NCBI GenBank assembly: GCA_964475955.1
Contig: CAYYZY010000267.1
Span: 1 to 9,178, forward strand
Direction of reading: 5' to 3'
Source: DATKZH01 sp964475955
GTDB lineage: Bacteria; Planctomycetota; Planctomycetia; Pirellulales; Thermoguttaceae
Length of the DNA stretch: 9,178 nt
In this document: positions 1 to 5,785 of the stretch, piece by piece
Layout of the letters: each line of letters starts with the position of its first letter
Position numbering within the stretch: the stretch's first letter is position 1
Notes under the pieces: model-generated
Database searches by the model: none
Seen by the model: only the letters and a program-made list of their open reading frames with translations
Told to the model about the DNA's origin: nothing
Made by a program: the position numbers and the translations under genes

Positions 1-662
1 TCGGCGCGGCGCTGATCAACAACTTCGTGCTGCACTACTTCGTGGGGATCTGCCCGTTTCTGGGCGTGTCGCGAAGGGTCGACACGGCGTTCGGCATGGG
101 CTGCGCCGTCACGTTCGTCATCTCGATCGCGGCGCTTCTGAGCTGGACCTTCACTTACTTCATCCTCCGGCCCGAGGCGCCGCTTCCGGCCTGGGTATGG
201 CAGGCGCTCGGCGGCGATCCCGCCACGCGCATCGATCTGTCGGTGCTCAGCTACATCATGTACATCTTCGTGATCGCCTCGAGTGTGCAGTTCGTCGAGA
301 TGTACGTGCGCAAGTTCTTCCCCGCGCTTTACAAGTCGTTCGGCGTCTACCTGCCGCTGATTACCACCAACTGCGCGATCCTCTTCGCCTGCCTGGAGAT
401 CATGAAGCACCTCCAGGACCCGGCCAAGCTGTGGGGCCTTCACGAGGCGCTGACGCTCGCCGTGGGAGGCGGCGTGGGCTTCACGATCGCCATCAGCCTG
501 ATGGCCGGCATCCGCGAAGAGCTCGACACGTGCGACGTCCCCAGGCCGCTCCGCGGCGCCGGAATCAGCCTCATCGTGGCCGGCATCCTGGCCATGGCCT
601 TCATGGGGTTCGCCGGCGTCGACCAGGGCGTGCAGAACGCGATCCGATCGCTCGTCAAGTAG
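1..662 (+). CDS. rnfA: RnfA, membrane subunit of the Rnf ion-translocating complex (5' partial)
   Basis: RnfA is an integral membrane subunit of the Rnf complex, which couples electron flow between ferredoxin and NAD+ to H+ or Na+ transport. The frame is open from base 3, and the visible 219 residues begin inside the first membrane helix (GAALINNFVLHYF). By comparison with E. coli RsxA about eight residues are missing, so the GTG at 27 is not the start. Family signatures seen are NNFVL, GICPFLGVS, VQFVEMYVRKFFPALYKSFG, LPLITTNCAI, a hydrophobic stretch before IREEL, DVPRPLRG and the final helix with LAMAFMGFAGV. The cysteines in GICPF and TTNCAI match those known in RnfA/RnfE and NqrD/E to hold a shared membrane [2Fe-2S] cluster. 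A Pro-rich loop (LRPEAPLPAWVWQ and following) makes it longer than the roughly 193-residue E. coli protein. The stop TAG at 660-662 lies 10 bp before rnfB, so the two are co-transcribed. Confidence 0.95.
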   Translation, partial: GAALINNFVLHYFVGICPFLGVSRRVDTAFGMGCAVTFVISIAALLSWTFTYFILRPEAPLPAWVWQALGGDPATRIDLSVLSYIMYIFVIASSVQFVEMYVRKFFPALYKSFGVYLPLITTNCAILFACLEIMKHLQDPAKLWGLHEALTLAVGGGVGFTIAISLMAGIREELDTCDVPRPLRGAGISLIVAGILAMAFMGFAGVDQGVQNAIRSLVK

Positions 663-672
663 AGGCACCCTC

Positions 673-1581
673 ATGCTCACCGCGGTGACGATCATCCTGG
701 CGGCCGCCGTCGTGGCCCTGCTCGCGGTGGCCGCGGCCTACGTGCTGGGTTGGGCCAATCGGGCCTTCCACGTGGAGGTCGACCCCAAGGCCGAAGCGAT
801 CCAGGAAGTCCTGCCCGGCGCCAATTGCGGCGGCTGCGGCTTCGTCGGCTGCGCCGAATACGCCGAGGCGGTCGCCCGGGGCGAGGCCGACGTGGACCTC
901 TGCGCCCCCGGCGGCGCCGCCTGCGCCCGGGGGCTCGCCGAAATCATGGGCGTCTCCCTCTCCGAGTCGCTCCCCTACCGGGCGGCGGTCCACTGCGCGG
1001 CGCACGCCGATCAGCGGCTCCAGCGTATGCCCTATCGGGGGGAACCGACCTGCGCCGCGGCCAACCTGGTCGCCGGCGTGCAGGGGTGCATCTACGGCTG
1101 CCTCGGTTTCGGCGATTGCACGCGGGCGTGCAAGTACGACGCCATCCACGTCGTCGACGGCCTGGCCACGGTCGACTACGAGCGGTGCATCGGCTGCAAG
1201 GCCTGCGCCCGGGCCTGCCCCCGCAACATCATCACCATGGTGCCGTTCAAGATGGAGCGGATGCTCGTGGTGGCCTGTTCCAACCAGGACTTCGGCCCCG
1301 ACGTCAAGGCCGTCTGCGAGGTCGGCTGCATCGGCTGCGGGGCGTGCAGCCGAAACGCCGAGCTGATGCACATGTCGGGCAAGCTGCCGACGATCGACTA
1401 CGACCATTACGACGCCGGCGCCGACTTCACGCTCGCCCGAGAGAAGTGCCCCCGTGAGAGCATGATCTACGTCGGCAAGCCCAGCGCGGAAGACCTGGCC
1501 GCCGTGGCCGACGAGCAGGTCCCCTCGCGCGTGGAAGCCGATTTCAAGACCACCGTCGACGAAACGGAATGGCGCGGGTAG
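673..1581 (+). CDS. rnfB: RnfB, multi-cluster iron-sulfur subunit of the Rnf complex
   Basis: RnfB (302 aa) takes electrons from ferredoxin and passes them into the Rnf complex. The ATG at 673 follows an AGAGG ribosome site made by the end of rnfA. Residues 1-27 form an N-terminal membrane anchor. Next is the RnfB-specific cluster motif C52-x2-C55-x4-C60-x16-C77. A two-cluster ferredoxin domain follows, with C139, C143, C149, C153 (in GCIYGCLGFGDCTRAC) and C172, C175, C178, C182 (CIGCKACARACPRN). This layout, including CLGFGDC, is the clostridial-type RnfB rather than the shorter E. coli RsxB. A third, C-terminal ferredoxin-like domain keeps C219, C222, C225 and C259-Pro but lacks the other four usual cysteines (Ala229 sits where the CP cysteine is expected). 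It therefore looks able to hold only one of two clusters. rnfB is followed by a convergent apbE and a repeat, so it is probably the last gene of the rnf operon. Confidence 0.96.
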   Translation: MLTAVTIILAAAVVALLAVAAAYVLGWANRAFHVEVDPKAEAIQEVLPGANCGGCGFVGCAEYAEAVARGEADVDLCAPGGAACARGLAEIMGVSLSESLPYRAAVHCAAHADQRLQRMPYRGEPTCAAANLVAGVQGCIYGCLGFGDCTRACKYDAIHVVDGLATVDYERCIGCKACARACPRNIITMVPFKMERMLVVACSNQDFGPDVKAVCEVGCIGCGACSRNAELMHMSGKLPTIDYDHYDAGADFTLAREKCPRESMIYVGKPSAEDLAAVADEQVPSRVEADFKTTVDETEWRG

Positions 1582-1587
1582 GCGGCG

Positions 1588-1705
1588 CCCCGTAGCCTGC
1601 GTGCTCGCACGCACGTCGGCACGCGGAACGCCGGCACGCGCGTCGGCAAACGCAACGCCGGGCGGCGTGTTTTCGCACGTGGGTGCAAGAACCCACACTA
1701 CGGGG
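1588..1705. repeat. Paired inverted hairpin repeat (REPIN-like, GTAG foot) between rnfB and apbE
   Basis: The ends are imperfect inverted repeats: 1588-1614 matches the reverse complement of 1679-1705 at 21 of 27 bases by hand. Each arm starts with CCCCGTAG read inward and folds on itself. The left arm has a 7-bp stem TGCGTGC/GCACGCA at 1598-1604 and 1607-1613. The right arm has a 6-bp stem GTGGGT/ACCCAC at 1679-1684 and 1691-1696. The interior holds two tandem 27-bp units, 1614-1640 and 1641-1667, about 21 of 27 identical. A GTAG tetranucleotide before a short palindrome, in inverted pairs, is the known architecture of REP sequences and REPINs handled by RAYT transposases; assigning this element to that class is inference. 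The CTAC at 1698-1701 contains the reverse complement of the apbE stop codon. The element sits in the gap between two convergent genes, a usual REP location. Confidence 0.65.
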
Positions 1706-2792
1706 GCGTCGAGGTGCCGGGGCACGTGGGCCGGTCCTTGCAGACCACGAGCCGCGGCGGCGCGGGTTCGACGATCAGGCGCCGCGCCCTCGGCGTCGAG
1801 AGGATGCGGTAGTCGTCGCGCGTGCCCACGATCATCAGGGCGTCGACCCCTGATGGCATACGCCCCAGGCCGGCGGGGCCCAGGACCGCCAGGGCCGTCG
1901 CCCAGACGTCGGCGGCCACAGCCGTGGGGGCCACGACCGTCACCGACGGGACCGCGTCGGCCGGCCGGCCCGAGCGCGGATCGACGATGTGGCCGTACCG
2001 CTTGCCGGCGATCTCCGTGTATCGGGCGTAGTTCCCGCTGGTGGCCACCGCGCCTTCGGGCACGCGAAGCTGGGCGATGAGGCCCGGGCCGAAAGGGTCT
2101 CTCACGTCGACGGGCCATCCTCCGCCGCGCGCCGTGCGCCCGAAGCAGGCCAGGTCGCCTCCGACCTCGACCATGGCGCCGTCCAGCGCCGCGCGCCGCA
2201 ACACGTCCAGCGCGACGTCGATCGAACGGCCCTTGGCGATTCCTCCCAGGTCGACGCACATCCCGTCGGCCCGCTTCACGGCGCCCGAGGTGGTCAGCTC
2301 GAGCAGGTCCCAGTTCGAGGCGGCCCGGGCGTGGGCCAGTTCCGATTCGGTCGGCAGCACGCCGTGCTCGCCCGCGCGCCGCCACCGACGGAGCAGGGGC
2401 CGGCAGGTGACGTCGAACGCGCCGTCGGTTTCGGCGGCGGCCCGTTCGGCGGCGCGCAACACCGCGAGAGTCTCCGGCGACAGGGGCACCTCGTCACCCC
2501 GTTTCGCCGCGTTGAGGCGCGAAACCTCCGAGTCGGCCAGCCAGACGCTCATTCGGGCCTCGGCGTGGCGCAGCGCGGCCTCCGCCTCGCCAAGCGGGCG
2601 CTGCGCGCGTGCGGGATCGCCGAACGGCACCACGGCCGCCATCGTGCACGTGGTTCCCATCACGGCCCGCGGCTCGTGGACCACGGTCGTCCAGCCGGGC
2701 GTCAACCGGCCGGCCGTCTGCCAGAAACCGACCGCCACCAGCACGGCGGTCGTCAGAATCAGCCCCCCGCCGACGAGTCGCTCTTTGGGCAT
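1698..2792 (-). CDS. apbE: ApbE family FAD:protein FMN transferase
   Basis: ApbE (364 aa) uses FAD to attach FMN covalently to a Ser/Thr of target proteins, in bacteria mainly RnfG, RnfD and NqrB/C, on the outer face of the membrane. Residues 7-27 form a hydrophobic N-terminal segment with no lipobox cysteine, so it is probably a signal anchor or Sec signal rather than a lipoprotein. Family motifs in order are MGTTCT (45-50), MSVWLADSEVSRLN (81-94), GAFDVTCRPL (124-133), DLGGIAKGRSID (181-192), EVGGDL (209-214), SGNYARY (252-258), HIVDPRSGRPA (268-278) and ADVWATALAVLG (294-305), which carries the Asp and Thr of the metal site. The length fits the family. The last roughly 25 residues (Pro-rich, ending TCPGTSTPP) look like an added tail, and the stop TAG lies inside the repeat downstream. 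The gene converges on rnfB, so the Rnf complex is the likely substrate. No good ribosome site precedes the ATG; no better in-frame start was seen. Confidence 0.95.
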   Translation of the reverse strand: MPKERLVGGGLILTTAVLVAVGFWQTAGRLTPGWTTVVHEPRAVMGTTCTMAAVVPFGDPARAQRPLGEAEAALRHAEARMSVWLADSEVSRLNAAKRGDEVPLSPETLAVLRAAERAAAETDGAFDVTCRPLLRRWRRAGEHGVLPTESELAHARAASNWDLLELTTSGAVKRADGMCVDLGGIAKGRSIDVALDVLRRAALDGAMVEVGGDLACFGRTARGGGWPVDVRDPFGPGLIAQLRVPEGAVATSGNYARYTEIAGKRYGHIVDPRSGRPADAVPSVTVVAPTAVAADVWATALAVLGPAGLGRMPSGVDALMIVGTRDDYRILSTPRARRLIVEPAPPRLVVCKDRPTCPGTSTPP

Positions 2793-2901
2793 CGCTTGGT
2801 CCGGATCGCGTCAGGGCCCGCCGCTCGACGGACGACGGCGCCATGCGTCACTTGTAAGGTATTTCGCGCGGGGCGCGAAGGGGGACGGGTTGGAGGGCGG
2901 C

Positions 2902-3176
2902 CACGAATAGGCACGAAAGGACGGGAAAGTTCTACTGGTAGACCATGTGTTCAGTGCCTGTTCCTTCCGTGTGGTCTGACAGGATCTCGGCGTCGCTGAT
3001 GTCCCCTTAGGCACGACCACCACAATACTCAACGTGGGGCACGTTTCCAACGTGCCCACAACCCAATGGCACGTTGGAAACGTGCCCCACAACATGCTCG
3101 CACCCCGCGCGCATCATCACGGCCAAAGACTCTAGCGCCTAATCGCTTATGGCCATCTCTTTCGTGCCTCTTCGTG
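2902..3176. repeat. Long-spaced inverted repeat with cacgaa/ttcgtg motif
   Basis: The 18 bases at 2902-2919 (cacgaataggcacgaaag) match the reverse complement of 3159-3176 at 17 of 18 positions. Each arm contains two copies of cacgaa about 9 bp apart, and a further ttcatg-type copy lies just outside the right arm near 3180. The arms enclose about 240 bp that include the perfect hairpin at 3034-3090. I have the impression that such motif runs are frequent between genes in planctomycete-like genomes, but this is recall and not something the window proves. It may be a small non-autonomous mobile element or just two copies of a dispersed motif in opposite directions. Confidence 0.4.
3034..3090. 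repeat. Perfect 23-bp inverted repeat, 11-nt loop
   Basis: Bases 3034-3056 are the exact reverse complement of 3068-3090, separated by 11 bases (cacaacccaat). Each arm is itself palindromic: CACGTT-TCC-AACGTG on the left and CACGTT-GGA-AACGTG on the right. The DNA or RNA can therefore form either one long hairpin or two short ones. There is no T-tract on either side, so it is not an intrinsic terminator. The two-palindromes-in-inverted-orientation layout resembles the GTAG elements elsewhere in this window, but the foot here reads GTGG, not GTAG. Confidence 0.8.
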
Positions 3177-3423
3177 CTCTTCATGGCCCGCCTCACGCCC
3201 ATCTCCCCGCCGCCCGATTCTAGCCGCGACGGCCCAGGGTAGCAATCAATGACGAACAAGACCCCTAGCTTGATACCCTAGCGGCAAGGGCGCAAACGAG
3301 ACCGATGCGCGCTAACGGCGCAGCCTCGGCATCGGCGGGTGGATCGGGCCGGTCGCCCGGGAGGGGGGTGAAGAGACGGCCGCCCGACGCGCGGCCGATT
3401 CGTGCGGTCCGGCCGGCAGGGGG

Positions 3424-3936
3424 TTACCCTTCCGCCTGCTCGGCCTGGGAGACGTCGGCTTCGTCAGGCTCGTCGGCCGACTGCTCGACGAGTCCGACTT
3501 CGACCATCAGCGGGCCCACTTCCGACTCGAAGGGGATGGCGATCTTCGTGGCGCGGGAAGGGAATTGCACGGTGTGGGCCTTGCCGGTGATGACGCTGGG
3601 AAGGCTCACGCGCATGGCGAACTCCTCGAGCTTGGCCTTGGCGCCGCCGGCGATCATGTTGGCCAGCTCCCCGACGGCGTCGACGACCTCCTCGCCGATC
3701 TCGTGGGGCCGCTCGCCCAGCAGGGCCTCGGTGGCGGCCAGGGCCACGTCGCGGTCGAGGCTGAGCACGACCGTCCCCTTCGCTCTTCCGGAGAGGCCGA
3801 TCACGCCGCTGACGTCGTGGTGGGGCTGGTGGGTGTCTTTAACGTAGGGGGCGCCGCGCGTGATCTCCCAGCCGAGCATGGTGGCAAACACGGAGCGGGT
3901 GCTGACGACGAACGGATTGATGTATTCGACCTTCAT
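3424..3936 (-). CDS. cheX: CheX-like chemotaxis protein (CheY-P phosphatase family)
   Basis: This 170-residue protein belongs to the CheC/CheX/FliY phosphatase family, whose members dephosphorylate CheY-P in the cytoplasm. The opening MKVEYINPFVVSTRSVFATM is typical of CheX. A strand-rich centre (DVSGVIGLSGRAKGTVVLSL, 41-60) precedes the helix VVDAVGELANMIAGGAKAKL (84-103), which carries the E-x-x-N active-site pair as E90 and N93. Only one such helix is present, as in CheX; CheC has two. The usual core ends near residue 150 and a short acidic tail rich in Glu, Asp and Gln follows (151-170). The ATG at 3936 was chosen because homology starts there and an AGGA lies just upstream; the frame stays open to 4389 but that part has no family similarity or sensible composition. 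No chemotaxis or flagellar gene lies beside it, so its response-regulator partner is unknown and need not be a flagellar CheY. Confidence 0.87.
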   Translation of the reverse strand: MKVEYINPFVVSTRSVFATMLGWEITRGAPYVKDTHQPHHDVSGVIGLSGRAKGTVVLSLDRDVALAATEALLGERPHEIGEEVVDAVGELANMIAGGAKAKLEEFAMRVSLPSVITGKAHTVQFPSRATKIAIPFESEVGPLMVEVGLVEQSADEPDEADVSQAEQAEG

Positions 3937-4438
3937 CAGTCCTGGCTTTCGAACGAACGGATCCTCGGTTGCTTCCCGGTGGTCGGCGCCCGTGCCCGTC
4001 GTCGCGGTGCCTTCCGCCCGACGGTAGCCGACGCACGCCGGCCTTCTCCAGCGTTCCGGCCCCGGTCGACACGCCCCCCCGACGACCACCGAAGCCCACC
4101 CCCACGCGAAGCGCGCCGCGCCGTCCTCGCTCCCTCTGGCTCCGGAACGGATCGCCATGTTCCGGGGCGCTCGTGACGGCGCGCTCGAGCCCGCTCCAAC
4201 AAAGGCTAGCACATGGCTTTGCGCGGTTGGGCCCAAGTTGGAGGAAGCGGTGAGATTCACCGACTCCGGCGTCGGCGGGCGGCCCGTGGCCGAAGATCGG
4301 CCCTCGACGAAGCGCGAAATCCTGCGCGTCGAGCCGAATCTGCCGGTTTGGCGAATCCCGCCGCATGGATGTGCCGAGGATAGACCCATAGGGGGTCGCT
4401 CGAGCTTCGCCGCGAAAAGGCTGACCGGAGGGGAGCCG
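3937..4438. other. Divergent intergenic region between cheX and the TolC-family gene
   Basis: About 500 bp separate two divergently transcribed starts, so both promoters should lie here; I cannot point to a confident -35/-10 pair for either. The cheX frame continues open through the region on the minus strand and the TolC frame is open from 4157, but both extensions are Arg/Gly/Pro-rich and resemble non-coding high-GC sequence. A 7-bp inverted repeat CCGGAAC/GTTCCGG lies at 4142-4148 and 4159-4165 with a 10-base loop and could be an operator or a stray hairpin. Confidence 0.5.
4425..4434 (+). promoter_or_regulatory. Ribosome binding site deciding the TolC-family start
   Basis: A strong purine-rich site (CGGAGGGGAG) ends four bases before the GTG at 4439. 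The GTG is followed at once by a signal peptide. This favours 4439 over the upstream ATG at 4157, which would add 94 residues of low-complexity sequence ahead of the signal peptide. Confidence 0.7.
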
Positions 4439-5785
4439 GTGAATCGTTACAACCGCTTCATCTTGTGTATGTTCCTGCTGTTGGTTTGGGCCACGCGCGC
4501 CGTCGCGCAGGGGCCGCCACGTGCAGACGACTCCCTCCGGTCGGCCGCTCCTTTCGACGGCCCCGCCTCGCTCGAGTCGCTCGTCGACCACGCGCTGGCC
4601 AACAACCCGCAGATTCAGGCCGCCCGGTATCACGCCCGGGCGCTGGCCGCACGCGTGCCCCAGGCCCGCTCGCTGCCCGATCCGCAATTGGGGGCGACCG
4701 TCTTCCTCGAAGAGATCCAGACGGCCGCCGGTCCGCAGCAGGCGGCCCTCAGCCTGTCGCAGAAGTTCCCGTGGTTCGGCAAGCGGGCCTTCCAAAGCCA
4801 GGCCGCCTACCACGACGCCACGGCCGCCTACGGCCGAGCGACCGCCGCGGAACTCGAGGTGATCGAGCAGGTGAAACGCGCGTACCTCGACCTCGCCTTC
4901 TTCCAGAGCGCCATCGCCGAAACCCGGCGGCTCCGCCCTCGCCTGGAAGACGTGATCGCCATCGCCCGCTCCCGCTACGAAACCAGCGCTCCCGGGGCGG
5001 GGCTCGACAGCGTGCTCCAGGCCCAGGTCGAGTTGGCCAAGCTGAAGACCCGGCTCGTCGAGATCGAGGAGGCGGCGGCCGGCGCGCGGGCACGGCTTGC
5101 CGCTGCGGCCCATTTGCCTGCGGGGACGCGGGTCGAGGCGACCGGCGAGCCGGCTCACCCGGAGTTGGCCCACGAAGTCGACGTGCTCGTCGGATTGGCC
5201 CAATCGAACCAGCCCGAGCTGGAGGCGCGACGGCGCGAGGTGGCGCGCGACCGGGCCGCGATCCGCGTGGCCGAGCGGCAGTACTGGCCCGACGTCAACC
5301 TGGGCGTCAACTGGTACGAGATGGGCTCGTCGGGCCTGAGCCCGGTGGCCAACGGGCGCGACGCCTTCTCGCTGGGCGTCGGCGTCAACCTGCCCATCTA
5401 TCGCGGCCGGCTCGACGCGGCCGTTCGCGAGGCCCGCGCCCGAACCGCCGCCGACAACCGCCGCTACGCCGCCGAGCGCGACCGGCTGCAAGGCGAGGTG
5501 GGGGCCCTCTACGCCAGGTTCCGCGAGCACGATCGGGCCCTGGCGATCATCTCCACGGAGATCCTCCCGGCGGCCGAACAAACGCTGGAGCTGGCCATCG
5601 AGTCGTATCGCACCAGCCAGACGGGCTACCAGCAGTTGATCGACGTCTACCGAACGCTGCTCGACCACCGCATCGAGCAGCACCGCCGCGCCGCCGCCCG
5701 AGCCCAGGCCGTCGCCTCCCTGGAACGGGCGGTGGGCTGCTCGATCACGGCGCCGCCGATCCGAATCCGCTCAACAGTTCGGTAA
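4439..5785 (+). CDS. TolC-family outer membrane efflux protein (OEP family)
   Basis: TolC-family proteins form trimeric outer-membrane and periplasmic channels that work with an inner-membrane pump and an adaptor to expel drugs, metals or other compounds. The protein has 448 residues from GTG 4439. Residues 1-23 form a signal peptide (RFILCMFLLLVWATRAVA, cleavage after AVA before QG) with no lipobox. The first OEP repeat starts with LESLVDHALANNPQIQAARY (45-64) and contains the strand LSLSQKFPWFGKR (104-116), typical of the metal-efflux (CusC/CzcC-like) branch. The second repeat starts at VLVGLAQSNQPELEARRREV (249-268), has the strand DAFSLGVGVNLPIYRGR (308-324) and ends with the long helix up to about residue 435. 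Two long Ala/Glu/Arg-rich helical hairpins match the tunnel. No pump or adaptor gene is adjacent: upstream is a divergent cheX, downstream a convergent oxidoreductase. The substrate is therefore unknown. Its last 15 bp overlap the end of the opposite gene. Confidence 0.9.
   Translation: MNRYNRFILCMFLLLVWATRAVAQGPPRADDSLRSAAPFDGPASLESLVDHALANNPQIQAARYHARALAARVPQARSLPDPQLGATVFLEEIQTAAGPQQAALSLSQKFPWFGKRAFQSQAAYHDATAAYGRATAAELEVIEQVKRAYLDLAFFQSAIAETRRLRPRLEDVIAIARSRYETSAPGAGLDSVLQAQVELAKLKTRLVEIEEAAAGARARLAAAAHLPAGTRVEATGEPAHPELAHEVDVLVGLAQSNQPELEARRREVARDRAAIRVAERQYWPDVNLGVNWYEMGSSGLSPVANGRDAFSLGVGVNLPIYRGRLDAAVREARARTAADNRRYAAERDRLQGEVGALYARFREHDRALAIISTEILPAAEQTLELAIESYRTSQTGYQQLIDVYRTLLDHRIEQHRRAAARAQAVASLERAVGCSITAPPIRIRSTVR

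Larger units (their letters stand above)
2793..3423. other. Gene-free gap between apbE and cheX with inverted repeats
   Basis: No reading frame here has a start, codon pattern or recognisable product that I can support. The gap separates the apbE start from the cheX stop, so it should hold the apbE promoter near 2793-2900, but I see no clear -35/-10 pair. It contains the 57-bp perfect hairpin at 3034-3090 and a larger inverted repeat built from cacgaa/ttcgtg motifs (2902-2919 against 3159-3176). Two weak hairpins lie near the cheX 3' end: CCGATGC/GCATCGG at 3302-3308 and 3329-3335, and CGGCCG/CGGCCG at 3377-3382 and 3392-3397. Neither has a T-tract on the minus strand, so neither is a convincing intrinsic terminator. 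Confidence 0.6.

Noticed and set aside
655..2385. Long minus-strand frame of 576 codons across rnfB and the apbE 3' end
   Set aside because: It is Arg/Gly/Asp-rich with no family motifs and lies opposite or out of frame with two clearly recognised genes; GC-rich shadow.
3067..3082. Sigma-54 promoter (TGGCAC-like)
   Set aside because: TGGCACG is part of the perfect inverted repeat and no TTGC element lies at the right spacing.
3937..4389. Upstream in-frame extension of cheX
   Set aside because: The 151 extra residues have no CheX similarity and a non-coding composition, and the ATG at 3936 matches the family start and has an AGGA site.
4157..4438. Upstream ATG start for the TolC-family protein
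   Set aside because: It would bury the signal peptide behind 94 low-complexity residues, while GTG 4439 has a strong ribosome site and begins the signal peptide.
3839..5683. Minus-strand frame of 614 codons opposite the TolC-family gene
   Set aside because: Composition and lack of motifs mark it as the antisense shadow of the TolC-family coding region.
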